Assembly (NCBI GenBank): GCA_016190205.1
Contig: JACPQZ010000013.1
Span: 1-61,458 of the forward strand
DNA length: 61,458 nucleotides
Reading direction: 5' to 3'
DNA from: Candidatus Omnitrophota bacterium
Lineage (GTDB): Bacteria > Omnitrophota > JACPQZ01
Numbering within the stretch: position 1 is the stretch's first letter; the number at the start of each line of letters is the position of its first letter. Shown here one piece after another: positions 18,392 through 26,793 of the stretch. Made by a program: the position numbers and the translations under genes. The notes under the pieces were generated by a model. The model was given only the letters and a program-made list of their open reading frames with translations. It made no database searches and was not told where the DNA came from.

Positions 18392-18425
18392 AAAGAAGTA
18401 TACTTCTTTCCAAAACTAATGTCAA
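18392..18425 (-). promoter_or_regulatory. accD promoter with 18-bp palindromic operator over the -10
   Basis: Minus strand TTGACA (18425-18420), 17 bp, TATACT (18402-18397): near-consensus sigma70 promoter. A perfect 18-bp palindrome, AAAGAAGTA followed by TACTTCTTT, spans 18392-18409 and completely covers the -10. This geometry fits a repressor blocking RNA polymerase. The sequence does not match the FapR operator I remember, so the regulator is unknown. Confidence 0.65.
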
Positions 18426-18475
18426 GCAAACTGAAGCAAGCGCCTTTTTCTTAACATATTAATATAACTAGGGTT

Positions 18476-18505
18476 TTGCGACAATGGCACGTTTCATGCT
18501 ATAAT
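18476..18505 (+). promoter_or_regulatory. Extended -10 sigma70 promoter for rpoN
   Basis: TATAAT at 18500-18505 preceded by TGC (extended -10), with a weak TTGCGA at 18476-18481 at 18-bp spacing. Transcription would start near 18512, about 30 nt before the rpoN ATG. Confidence 0.5.
18485..18500 (+). promoter_or_regulatory. Candidate sigma54 (-24/-12) promoter in front of rpoN
   Basis: TGGCACG at 18485-18491 and ATGCT at 18496-18500 place GG and GC exactly 10 nt apart, the invariant sigma54 spacing; only the first T of the -12 TTGC differs. It interleaves with the extended -10 element. Suggests rpoN autoregulation; inferred from sequence only. Confidence 0.5.
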
Positions 18506-18540
18506 TTCATGAACAACAACAAGGATGCCTCACATTCTCC

Positions 18541-20028
18541 ATGGCACTCGAAACCAGACTGACGCAGAAGCTCACAACCCAGCTCACCCTTACCCCCCAA
18601 CTCAAGTTATCCATAGATATCCTCCAACTCCCCATCCTGGAGCTTGCCGCAAGGATCCAGCAGGAACTTGCTGAAAATCCTGTTTTAGAGGAAGACGACG
18701 ACTCCCGCTCCGCCGAGCCTTCCGATCGCCCAGACGGCGAAGCCTCCCGCAATAAGATGGAGCAGGAGTGGGATGCCAAGGACGTGGCACTCGCCAACCT
18801 CGTGGAAAGCTGGAAGGAAAGCTTTCAGACATCCCTCAACGAACGCCCTGAAGATATCCAGTCAAAGTTAGATTATTTAGAAACCCTGATTTCAAAGCCG
18901 CCCACCCTGGCCGAGCACCTCCTCCATCAATACGGCCTGATATCATCCGGCGAAGAGGAGAAAAGAATTGCGGAAACCATTATAGGAAATTTGGATGAAA
19001 ACGGCTATCTGAAATCTACTATAGAGGAAATGGCCCAAGATCTGCAAAAAGAGCGGGGCCTAGTGGAGGAGGTCCTTAAAAAGGTGCAGGGGCTTGACCC
19101 GCCCGGAATCGCGGCCCAGGACCTCAAGGAGTGCCTGATCCTTCAGCTCGCCCGGCTTCCCCAATCCAACCCACGACTCATCGCGGAAAGAATCGTGCGC
19201 GGGGCGCTGGCCTTCCTCGAGAAAAAGCAGTTTGCCAAGATAGCGAGGGCGCTTTCGCTCACGCAGACTGAAGTCGCCCACGCCGTTCGGGTCATCTCCG
19301 AACTGGAGCCCAAGCCGGGCCGCCGCTTCAGCAATGAGCGGGTGATCGCCGCCGTGCCGGATGTGGTCATTCTGGACAAAGACGGCGAACTCAACCTCGC
19401 CGCACGGGATGAAGACCTGCCCCGCTTGAGGATCAGCGAGCGCTACCGCAGGATGCTCAAGGACCCCCGTCTGGACAAGCAGGCAAAAGATTTCATACGG
19501 CAAAAAATGCAGCTCGCGGCCGGCTTCATCCGCGCCGTCGATCAGCGCCACACGACGCTCATCCGCATTGCCAAGGAACTCGTAACCACGCAGAAACTCT
19601 TTCTCGAGAAAGGCATTGAATACTTAAAACCCCTGCGCCTTAAAGACATCGCCCGCGCCACGGGCCTGCATGAATCCACCATCAGCCGCACGGTGCAGAA
19701 TAAATACATTGAGACGCCCAACGGGGTTTATCCGCTCAAGCACTTTTTCAGCCGGGCCATCCCGTCCCAAAACGGAGATCCCATGAGCCAGGCCAGCATT
19801 AAAGACCGCATCCGGCGCCTGATAGACGAGGAAAGCCCGGGCGAGCCCTTGAGCGACGCCCAGGTCACCCGCGTATTAAAAAGCGACGGCGTGGCCATTG
19901 CCCGCAGGACGGTGGCAAAGTACAGGGAGGAGCTCAAGATTCCGCCTACCCATGAGCGCAGGAGAAAAGATAGACATGAAACCGTTATGAGGGAGGAGAG
20001 AGGAAGGAAGAGAGATGAGAAGGTTTAG
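18541..20028 (+). CDS. rpoN: RNA polymerase sigma-54 factor
   Basis: 495 residues. The Gln/Leu-rich region I is clear (LTQKLTTQLTLTPQLKLSIDILQLPILEL), followed by the acidic region II, the core-binding domain, a helix-turn-helix (DIARATGLHESTISRTVQNKY) and the RpoN box ARRTVAKYR at about 454-462 that reads the -24 element. The tail after the box is a charged, non-conserved extension of about 30 residues. It needs AAA+ activators, none of which is in the window. Two sequences in this window look like its promoters: one before rpoN itself and one at 23,585. Confidence 0.96.
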   Translation: MALETRLTQKLTTQLTLTPQLKLSIDILQLPILELAARIQQELAENPVLEEDDDSRSAEPSDRPDGEASRNKMEQEWDAKDVALANLVESWKESFQTSLNERPEDIQSKLDYLETLISKPPTLAEHLLHQYGLISSGEEEKRIAETIIGNLDENGYLKSTIEEMAQDLQKERGLVEEVLKKVQGLDPPGIAAQDLKECLILQLARLPQSNPRLIAERIVRGALAFLEKKQFAKIARALSLTQTEVAHAVRVISELEPKPGRRFSNERVIAAVPDVVILDKDGELNLAARDEDLPRLRISERYRRMLKDPRLDKQAKDFIRQKMQLAAGFIRAVDQRHTTLIRIAKELVTTQKLFLEKGIEYLKPLRLKDIARATGLHESTISRTVQNKYIETPNGVYPLKHFFSRAIPSQNGDPMSQASIKDRIRRLIDEESPGEPLSDAQVTRVLKSDGVAIARRTVAKYREELKIPPTHERRRKDRHETVMREERGRKRDEKV

Positions 20029-20057
20029 TCTCAAATCTCGAGTGCCACGTCTTAAGC

Positions 20058-20441
20058 CTATCTGTTGGGGAGTCCGGATTGCGGATTGGGAATTGCCGAT
20101 TGGGCGGTTTTCGACCTGAATTCCTGCATGACGAGACCTTCTGCAAGATCCTCCACGCGATGAGAAAATTCTAGGTCCCGGGGAACAAGGGCGATCCTGG
20201 AATAAGACGGCGGGGTCGGCAGGCGAAAACGAAGGCCCTCCGGGGTAAACGTTTGACTCATGGCCTGCGAGACGAGTTCCACCACCTCCACGCGCGTTAT
20301 CTCACCCTCGGCGTGCACCCGGTCTAGAAGCGACTGAACCAGCCCATCCACGTCTGCCGACGTCACCTCATCCGCCGCAAAGGCAACGCACCCCCACCCC
20401 GCGAGCGCACAAGCCACCATGAGCACGAGCATCTTTTTCAC
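20058..20441 (-). CDS. Small secreted protein, unknown function
   Basis: 127 residues, GTG start behind a G-rich ribosome site. A signal peptide spans about residues 1-23 (MLVLMVACALAGWGCVAFAA); it contains a Cys but the cleavage context fits signal peptidase I after AFA as well as a lipobox. The mature part is mostly helical and acidic. The last about 15 residues (AIPNPQSGLPNR) are encoded by a 7-bp-register repeat that overlaps the gene end, so the native C-terminus may have been shorter. Convergent with rpoN. Family not recognised. Confidence 0.6.
   Translation of the reverse strand: MKKMLVLMVACALAGWGCVAFAADEVTSADVDGLVQSLLDRVHAEGEITRVEVVELVSQAMSQTFTPEGLRFRLPTPPSYSRIALVPRDLEFSHRVEDLAEGLVMQEFRSKTAQSAIPNPQSGLPNR
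20067..20108. repeat. Heptamer-register array at a gene end
   Basis: Six heptamers in register including CCGGATT, GCGGATT and GCCGATT. The array forms the 3' end of the 20058-20441 gene and encodes its NPQS-type tail. It sits between two convergent genes. Confidence 0.7.
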
Positions 20442-20507
20442 GATGTACCCCCACCTATAAGTTTACCTGGCGCAGCACACAAACACCAACCGCCAATCAA
20501 TTCTGTG

Positions 20508-20709
20508 CGTATCTCGCATGCCATCGTCCGTCAATCGCCTGTCGTGAGGGGTGTGTGATGGGTGGTGAGACAGACCCATCACCCATCACTCAACACACAC
20601 GACAAACGTTGCTCGTTCTGAAATCGCTTCACGAGCGACGCTTCACGCACCCCGCACCCCGCACAACGCATCCCGCACAACGCGCCCCGCACAACGCATC
20701 ACGCAGCTA
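20508..20709. repeat. Long heptamer-register array
   Basis: The most regular part is 20626-20709: twelve consecutive heptamers such as GCTTCAC, GCACCCC and GCACAAC. Further left the same register continues more degenerately to about 20508 and includes an inverted pair (TGATGGG near 20556 against CATCACC near 20577). The array fills the 257-bp gap between two genes and supplies the stop codon of the receiver gene at 20699. Confidence 0.8.
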
Positions 20710-21079
20710 AGAGGTCCCTCACCTCTTGCACGAACTTTTTGGTCTCGATGGGCTTGATGATACAGCGATCGAAACCCGCCGCGCGGATCTTCTCCTGCTC
20801 CTCTCTCATGGCGAGCGCGGTCCAGGCAATGACCTTGACCGACCTGGACTTTTCCTTCGCGCGCACGGCCTTGAATAGTTCGAAGCCGTCCATATCCGGA
20901 AGATTGATGTCCATGAGAATAAGGTCCGGAGTTTCCGTCTTGAGCATCTGAAGGAGCTCCTGTCCGCTTTGAGCGGTGACCGCGCACATCCCGTGGAGCT
21001 CGAGGAGATCTACCGACAACTTGCGGTTCATCACATCGTCGTCCACCACGAAAATCTTCTTTTTCATATCGTCAGCCAT
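20699..21079 (-). CDS. Stand-alone response-regulator receiver protein
   Basis: 126 residues, a single receiver domain. FVVDDD near the N-terminus gives the acidic pocket, the phospho-acceptor Asp is in LILMDINLP, and IAWTAL and IIKPIE supply the conserved Thr and Lys. No output domain follows, so it works as a phosphorelay or protein-interaction switch. It lies 27 nt downstream of the hybrid kinase gene and is the natural partner. The final codons and stop are inside a heptamer repeat. Confidence 0.9.
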   Translation of the reverse strand: MADDMKKKIFVVDDDVMNRKLSVDLLELHGMCAVTAQSGQELLQMLKTETPDLILMDINLPDMDGFELFKAVRAKEKSRSVKVIAWTALAMREEQEKIRAAGFDRCIIKPIETKKFVQEVRDLLAA

Positions 21080-21106
21080 TTCGAGTTACCCCCTCCTACC
21101 CTGTGG

Positions 21107-23425
21107 TTATGCGGCTTTCTTGCATGGCTCCCCCAGCGCTCGGTGAACTTCCCTAAGAAGGTCATTCTTGGAAACAGGTTTGGTGAGCGTATCCGCAGCA
21201 CCCAGGGCCCGGGACCTGGTCCGGTCGCCCATGGTGCTGATCATAAGAACAGGGATGGCTTGGGTCGTCTGATCTTTCTTGAGTTCAGTCAAGACCTCCC
21301 AGCCGTCCTTCTTAGGCAACATGACATCCAGCGTCACGAGGTCCGGACGCGCCTTTTTTGCCAAATCAAATCCCTTCACACCATCCTGCGCCACCTGAAC
21401 CTGGTAGCCAGCTTTCGAAAGGAGTGCGGAGATGAGCTTGGCGGCCTTAGGATCGTCCTCTATCACCAGAATCCTGTTCCCCCGGCCCGTGTGCGGTAGC
21501 GGTCCGGCCTCAACCAGCGCCTCGATGCCCCGAGAAACCTCGCCCTTGTTTGCCCCTGCGGGACCCTTAACCGGCAAGGCAAATGAAAAACAGGTCCCCT
21601 TGTCTTTCCCTTCGCTCTCAAACCAGAGCTCGCCTCCGTGGAGTTCGACCAGTTTTTTCGCGAGCGGCATCCCGAGCCCGGTCCCCGCATACTTTCTGGA
21701 GTACGCGCTGTCGATTTGCTCAAATTCAGCAAAGACCTTGTGACGGTCCTTTTCTTCAATACCGATTCCCGTGTCCCGGACTGAAAAAATGACCGTGCCT
21801 GTGTCGCGCTGGCCGGCCTCAATACTGATCCGGCCCCCTTCAGGCGTAAACTTGGTTGCGTTGGAAAGGAGGTTAAAGAGGATCTGCTTGAGCTTACGCT
21901 TGTCGGCGCGTAGTCCGCCCACGCTGTCCGCAATAGAGGCGGAAAGCTTGAGCCCCTGCTTGAGGGCCCTTTCCTTGATGATCGTGATGGCGCTTTCGAC
22001 GACCTCCCGAACGTTTACTTCTTCAAGCTCCAGCTCGAGCTTTCCCGCCTCCACCTTGGCGAGATCCAAGATGTCATTGATGAGCGAGAGGAGATGCCGT
22101 CCGCTCTCCAGGACATCCGTGACGTACTCTTTTTGCTTCGGGTTCAAAGCGCCGAAGCTCTCGTCCCGGAGGATCTCGGAAAATCCTATAACCGAATTGA
22201 GCGGGGTTCGGAGCTCATGCGACATGTGCGACAAAAACTCCGATTTGGACTTGCTGGCCGCCTCCGCCGCCTCCTTTGCGAGCTTAAGGTGCTGCTGGGA
22301 ATCAGAGAGGTTTTGCGCCATCTCGTTAAAGCTGGCCCCGAGAAGCCCCAGCTCATCTTTTGAACTCAAGCGGGCGCGTGCCTCGAGGTCTCCCGCACCT
22401 ACACGACGCGCCGCCCCGACCACAGCGCCCAGCGGGCCCGTGATACGTCGGGCGACGAGGAGACTCGCCAGCATACCTAAGAGGAGCACCCACCCCAGCA
22501 CCACCCACTCGTTGTGGATCATGGTGTCGATCTTCGCCACCGCTTCCTGTGTCAATTGATCCGTCAGCCGGTTGATCTTCTCCAGTATCTGCGCATTCAG
22601 GCGGCTGACCGAGCCCGCCGCAGAACGCACCTCCGGCACGCGGCTTAAGATAAGGTCCACATCCTGCGAAATCGGTCGATAGGCCTCCCGTATCTCTTCA
22701 AGCTGCTGGCGCACCGCGGGCGACTCCACCCCTTCTAGACCCAACTCCTCCGAGCCATTGAGGAGTCCGGTAATGATCTCGCTGACCAACTGGTTGAGCT
22801 CGGCGAGCTCCTGCCGCGCCCCATCGTCACCCCCCCAATAGGCGAAGGCCGCCTTTGCAATCCTCTGTCCCAGGGCGTCAAGCTCCGAGGCAAAGGCAAT
22901 GTCTTCCGCCCCGAGCCACCCAGCTCCCATCCCCTCAATCAGGCGGCTGAAGAGCCGGGAAACGAGCGGGATGCGACCGGCCAGATCCTCCAGGGCCAGG
23001 TGTACCTCGGGCATCTGACGCATCAAATCCATAAACCGCTTTCTCAAATCCTCCCAGCGCGCCGATATTTCATCACACTGAATACGGGCCTCCGCCTTGA
23101 AGGAGGTGGCCGATTCAATCCGGCTCACATGGATCTTGAGATCCGCCAGACTGGCTGCGTAGACGGACATGAGATTCTCCAGCACTGGGATGCGCCCGAG
23201 ATCGCCCGAGCGGAGGGCATGGGCCTCCTTGGACATCTTCTGAACAAGAAAGCGCAGTTCCCCCCCAGCCTTTATCATCTGCGCATCCTCGGCCTGGGTC
23301 TGCATCGTAGTGACCGTATAGGTCACGACGTAAGTCAATGCGATGGCGAAGAGCGAGCTCAACAGTATGAGTTTGCCGCCGATGGTAAAACCGCGTACTT
23401 TAAAAACCGCGACTTGCCGTGTCAA
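21107..23425 (-). CDS. Membrane hybrid sensor histidine kinase
   Basis: 772 residues. Start TTG at 23425 is supported by GGAGA about 10 nt upstream. Transmembrane helix at about 16-38, a helical periplasmic domain to about 305, second helix about 308-326, HAMP about 327-378, HisKA with the phosphorylated His in SHMSHELRTPLNSVIGF, an HATPase domain with N, G1 (DTGIGIEEKD) and G2 (GTGLGMPLAKKL) boxes, then a receiver from about 650 with the Asp in LVTLDVMLP. Signal unknown. Co-transcribed with the stand-alone receiver downstream, and divergent from a lipoprotein/porin pair with a sigma54-type promoter. No DNA-binding activator is seen. Confidence 0.93.
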   Translation of the reverse strand: MTRQVAVFKVRGFTIGGKLILLSSLFAIALTYVVTYTVTTMQTQAEDAQMIKAGGELRFLVQKMSKEAHALRSGDLGRIPVLENLMSVYAASLADLKIHVSRIESATSFKAEARIQCDEISARWEDLRKRFMDLMRQMPEVHLALEDLAGRIPLVSRLFSRLIEGMGAGWLGAEDIAFASELDALGQRIAKAAFAYWGGDDGARQELAELNQLVSEIITGLLNGSEELGLEGVESPAVRQQLEEIREAYRPISQDVDLILSRVPEVRSAAGSVSRLNAQILEKINRLTDQLTQEAVAKIDTMIHNEWVVLGWVLLLGMLASLLVARRITGPLGAVVGAARRVGAGDLEARARLSSKDELGLLGASFNEMAQNLSDSQQHLKLAKEAAEAASKSKSEFLSHMSHELRTPLNSVIGFSEILRDESFGALNPKQKEYVTDVLESGRHLLSLINDILDLAKVEAGKLELELEEVNVREVVESAITIIKERALKQGLKLSASIADSVGGLRADKRKLKQILFNLLSNATKFTPEGGRISIEAGQRDTGTVIFSVRDTGIGIEEKDRHKVFAEFEQIDSAYSRKYAGTGLGMPLAKKLVELHGGELWFESEGKDKGTCFSFALPVKGPAGANKGEVSRGIEALVEAGPLPHTGRGNRILVIEDDPKAAKLISALLSKAGYQVQVAQDGVKGFDLAKKARPDLVTLDVMLPKKDGWEVLTELKKDQTTQAIPVLMISTMGDRTRSRALGAADTLTKPVSKNDLLREVHRALGEPCKKAA

Positions 23426-23448
23426 TGGGTTGGTCTCCGAGAAAAATT

Positions 23449-23474
23449 GTGCTTTCTATGAAAATACAAAGCAC
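23449..23474. promoter_or_regulatory. Inverted repeat in the leader of the hybrid kinase gene
   Basis: GTGCTTT and AAAGCAC, perfect 7-bp arms 12 bp apart, about 25 bp upstream of the kinase start. Could be an operator or an RNA hairpin near the ribosome site. The rest of the 23426-23673 spacer is AT-rich. Confidence 0.35.
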
Positions 23475-23584
23475 ATATAAAATATAAACTATTACAAGCG
23501 CAACATGCAAATAGTGATATGTGTCTAACACAAGTAATCATATATAGTTACGATATAGTAGTTGCTTATTTTCATGTTCACTTT

Positions 23585-23600
23585 TGGCTGATTACTTGCA
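23585..23600 (+). promoter_or_regulatory. Sigma54 (-24/-12) promoter for the lipoprotein/porin pair
   Basis: TGGCTG at 23585 and TTGCA at 23596-23600, with GG and GC separated by exactly 10 nt. Predicted start near 23611, about 60 nt before the first gene. The -12 half is consensus; the -24 half has TGGC. It would make the pair dependent on RpoN encoded 5 kb away. Confidence 0.6.
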
Positions 23601-23673
23601 CAATGCATGTACGCCCTAACTTTAGGAAAATGAGCAGAATATTGACAACTCACCCTTAAATCAAGTAATTTAT

Positions 23674-24192
23674 GTGCCAATGCTTACATTTGCCAAAGAT
23701 AGTTCAGAAATGCGCTTGTCGCCAGGCGGGGCGGTCTTTCTGCGGACTGCCTTTATCGCACTTTATCTCCTGGGGTGCGCGTCTGCCCCGGCTCAAGAAG
23801 ACAAGTCTCAAGTGAAAGATCCTTTTCCGCTTGAAGAGCCCTGGGTTGAGGCCCTCCCTGTGCCTTACGATCCGGAGCTTGAGCAGCAGATCCAGGAGGT
23901 GCAGGAGTCAATTAGCACGCTTCACGAGCAGATGGTCCGGAGGAAGGCCGCGTTGGAGCAGGCTTTAGAGCCCGGCGAGGAAGGCCGCATACGGGAGGAG
24001 CTCTCACAACTCAAGCACGAGCGGGATGCCCTTGAAAAAATGTTACACAACCTCGTTGACGAGGCCAGGGCGTCCGAATGGACCAAGATAGACGAGGCCT
24101 TAAAGCGCACGCGCCGGCTGGATATCCTGGAGGATAGAAAGGAGCGCAAGGAAGAAGCGGTGCGCGATAAACGCGATGAAGAGCTGCAATAA
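23674..24192 (+). CDS. Coiled-coil lipoprotein
   Basis: 172 residues, or 160 if the ATG at 23710 is used; neither start has a clear ribosome site. The lipobox is LLGC followed by ASAPAQ, so the mature protein is lipid-anchored. Residues from about 65 to the end are a long charged coiled coil rich in Glu, Lys and Arg. No family recognised. Its 3' end overlaps the next gene by 17 nt, so the two products are made together and probably work together at the outer membrane. Confidence 0.7.
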   Translation: MPMLTFAKDSSEMRLSPGGAVFLRTAFIALYLLGCASAPAQEDKSQVKDPFPLEEPWVEALPVPYDPELEQQIQEVQESISTLHEQMVRRKAALEQALEPGEEGRIREELSQLKHERDALEKMLHNLVDEARASEWTKIDEALKRTRRLDILEDRKERKEEAVRDKRDEELQ

Positions 24193-25249
24193 CCTGCGTA
24201 CGAAATCTCAGAGGGTTTTAAGCGGGCTCGTGTGGGCCCTCTTCTTTTGCCTGTTCACGCAATCGGTCCTGGCCCAGGAAAAAGAGCTCCCTCCCTTGAC
24301 GGCAACCCTCTCGACCGAGCAGGCCCTGGCCGCCATCAAGGAAAGGGCCAAGAAAATCGTCGAGGCGCGCAAGAAAGCTAAGCGGCTTAAAATATCTGGC
24401 GAGCTCTCCACCGTGGCCGCATATGAAACCAACCCTTCCAACGGCGCCACTCACAAGGGTGATACGTATTTTGAGGAGGACGCCTCGGTCACCCTCTCCA
24501 AGAAGCTCTCGAATACTTGGCGCTGGAATGCGAGCTACAGTGAATCCTATATCAGTTATCTCGAATACACCGACGGGACCTACTTCACCCAGACCTTGAC
24601 TGCCAGCAAACTGACATGGAACCCAGGCAAGATGTGGCGACTGGAAGGCTGGACGGACTTGGACTACAACTGGTATCCGCGCTCGAACGGTTCCAGCTAC
24701 CGCCAGATTAAGCCGGTGGGACGCATCCGGCAGAATTTAACCGATATCTTCTTCCACCAATTGCAATACGAATGGTTTTTCCGGGACTACATCGATAAGA
24801 GCGCCGACGATGGAGAGGGGACGGATACCGAAGACAGACGCCACGATATCCGTGACCGCCTCCGGTACAAGGTGGGGGCCACCATCCACGACTGGCTTTG
24901 TACCGTTGAGAACGCCTGGTACTCGAATCAGTCCAATGACCAGCGCGAGGATTACTACGATTATGACGTCTACAAGGTAACGGGCTCGCTCAACGGTGAT
25001 CTCACAGAGAAGTTAAGCGTGAGCCTTAGTTACGCCTGGGAGCGCAAAAACTACGAGCACCGGCTGGTGAGCAATCTTGACAATGCCCGTTACGACGATA
25101 AGAACTCCATTACCCTCTCGGCCACCTACACCATCAATGACGACTGGAAGGTGGGGGGCAAGGTCGACATTAATGACCTGGAATCCAACCAGCCGAGCGG
25201 CGAATACACGGACATCACAAACAGCCTCACTGTAACCCGCAGCTTTTAG
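24176..25249 (+). CDS. Outer-membrane beta-barrel protein
   Basis: 357 residues. Signal peptide about 1-33 ending SVLAQ, then a short helical segment (AIKERAKKIVEARKKAKRL), then about 280 residues of alternating polar/aromatic strands rich in Tyr and Trp and ending in Phe, the usual terminal residue for barrel assembly by BamA. The number of strands looks like 14-18. Likely a porin or surface scaffold; no specific family recognised. Ends at a strong intrinsic terminator. Confidence 0.75.
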   Translation: MKSCNNLRTKSQRVLSGLVWALFFCLFTQSVLAQEKELPPLTATLSTEQALAAIKERAKKIVEARKKAKRLKISGELSTVAAYETNPSNGATHKGDTYFEEDASVTLSKKLSNTWRWNASYSESYISYLEYTDGTYFTQTLTASKLTWNPGKMWRLEGWTDLDYNWYPRSNGSSYRQIKPVGRIRQNLTDIFFHQLQYEWFFRDYIDKSADDGEGTDTEDRRHDIRDRLRYKVGATIHDWLCTVENAWYSNQSNDQREDYYDYDVYKVTGSLNGDLTEKLSVSLSYAWERKNYEHRLVSNLDNARYDDKNSITLSATYTINDDWKVGGKVDINDLESNQPSGEYTDITNSLTVTRSF

Positions 25250-25276
25250 CGGCCCGCAAGAATCCTTAAAATGAAG

Positions 25277-25319
25277 CCCCCCTTTCCCGGTAAACGGGAA
25301 AGGGGGGTTGTCTTTTGCT
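25277..25319 (+). terminator. Intrinsic terminator after the barrel gene
   Basis: 13-bp perfect GC-rich stem (25277-25289 with 25295-25307), 5-nt loop, then a T-rich tail. It lies between two convergent genes and could serve both, although the tail is better on the plus strand. Confidence 0.85.
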
Positions 25320-25332
25320 TTTAAACCGCGGT

Positions 25333-26763
25333 CTACAGTATCGGGGTGTGGCCGTGGCCCAAGTGCTCCGCAACCTCTTCGGGCGTGAAGCCCTCGAAGC
25401 TGTGTTCGTTAGGATCGGGATCGGGATCGGGCTCCGGCTCTGGCTGTGGCTCGGGCTCCGGCTGTGGCTCGGGCTGTGGCGGAGGAGGAGGCGGCGGGAT
25501 ATAGTTGTCATAATTTTGATTTTCGAAATCCCGCGGCTCAAAATCCTGATAATTCTGCTCGAAGTCCTGGAAATTTTGCTCAAATTCCTGGTAATTCTGT
25601 TCGAAGTCCTGGTGATTCTGTTCGAACTCCTGGGAATACTGCTCGAACTCCTGCGAAAATTGCTCGAACTCGTTCGAGTACTGCTCGAAGTCCCCCATAT
25701 TTCCCTCGAACTGCTCGGGGCCCATGCCTTCGAACTGCTCTGGGTGAAAGCCCTCGAAATGCTCGGGGTTCATCCCTTCAAACTGCTCGGGGTTAAAGCC
25801 CTCGAACTCCGTCCCGATGCCGTCTTGAAATAGCTCACCCATCTCGCGCATCAAGGACTCGCGGGTAGCGGGGTCAGCCGCCTCCCAGGTCTGCCGCATC
25901 TCATTCATTTGCTCAAATTCGGCCTGGCTGATCTCACCGCTCGCAAGGGCTTCCTGGAGATCCCCCTCGGTGGGGGCTTGCATTTCCCCTATGGGGCCCT
26001 GAAATTCACCCATGGGACCCTGAAATTCCCCGCCGGGGCCGGGACCGCGAAATTCCCCGCCGGGACCGCGAAATTCACCCATCGGGCCTTGAAATTCCCC
26101 GGCGGGACCGGGACCACGAAATTCACCGGGCCCTCCGAACCGCTCGGGACCGCCCCTGTAGGGGCCTTCACCTCGAGAAAAGCCCTCAAAGCCGAGTTGT
26201 GCCATGTGTATTTCGCGCTCGCCGGCCCCCCGGCTCAACGCCTCCCCTTCCCACTCGCGGAACATCTCCCGCGCGTGCTCCATCATTTCCGGAGAAGGCA
26301 TATAGCGCTCGCCGACCTCAAAAGCGGCCATGGCCCTTTCCCCCTCTTGAAGCATAAGCTCCATTTCCTGGGCCGCTTCCGGATCTACAGCCCTAAGCCG
26401 CTCGATCTCCGCCAGGGCCTGGCCCTGGTTAAGCTCAAATTGCTCACGGGCCGCCTCGCGCACCTGGGGCGGGATCTCGACACTAAGATCGCGGCCGGAC
26501 CGCATGATGTCCGCCGCTTCGCGCACCACCGCGGCGCGCTCCATCGGGTCCGTCACGCAGTCCTCCGCCAGATCACGCACGGCCCCCGCAAGCTCCGCGT
26601 CCTGCGCGAGTTCCGGATCGTTCTCGATGTAGGCCTCGACAGCCGCTGCGAGAACCGGGTCCGTGGTTGCCAATTGAGCCTGGGCGGTCTCTAGATATGC
26701 AGGATTTAATACCAGCGCCATAGCGAGCGCGAGGTGCGTCGAAACCTTAAGTGCGGTACCCAT
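25333..26763 (-). CDS. Secreted acidic repeat protein with FEQ heptapeptides and poly-Pro tail
   Basis: About 476 residues from ATG at 26763, chosen because GGAGG is 8 nt upstream; an ATG two codons earlier is too close. Signal peptide to about residue 30. Then an acidic helical region (about 35-190), a block of GEFxGP-type repeats (about 205-270), a block of EQFEG-MNPE type repeats (about 325-365), and about seven seven-residue repeats of the form FEQ-x-x-Q-E (about 370-425). A run of seven prolines then alternating Pro-Glu and Pro-Asp leads to a short tail. No known domain. Very acidic, low in Lys and Cys; looks like an extracellular matrix or ion-binding scaffold. Second gene of the riboswitch-controlled operon. 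Confidence 0.8.
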   Translation of the reverse strand: MGTALKVSTHLALAMALVLNPAYLETAQAQLATTDPVLAAAVEAYIENDPELAQDAELAGAVRDLAEDCVTDPMERAAVVREAADIMRSGRDLSVEIPPQVREAAREQFELNQGQALAEIERLRAVDPEAAQEMELMLQEGERAMAAFEVGERYMPSPEMMEHAREMFREWEGEALSRGAGEREIHMAQLGFEGFSRGEGPYRGGPERFGGPGEFRGPGPAGEFQGPMGEFRGPGGEFRGPGPGGEFQGPMGEFQGPIGEMQAPTEGDLQEALASGEISQAEFEQMNEMRQTWEAADPATRESLMREMGELFQDGIGTEFEGFNPEQFEGMNPEHFEGFHPEQFEGMGPEQFEGNMGDFEQYSNEFEQFSQEFEQYSQEFEQNHQDFEQNYQEFEQNFQDFEQNYQDFEPRDFENQNYDNYIPPPPPPPQPEPQPEPEPQPEPEPDPDPDPNEHSFEGFTPEEVAEHLGHGHTPIL

Positions 26764-26793
26764 ATTCATCTCCTCCCTTATGCTGTTACTTTC

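Noticed and set aside
20626-20709. CRISPR-like array
   Set aside because: Units are 7 bp with no spacers; no Cas genes and no repeats of CRISPR length.
23642-23670. TTGACA as a sigma70 promoter for the lipoprotein gene
   Set aside because: No acceptable -10 at 16-18 bp; the sigma54 site upstream explains the gene better.
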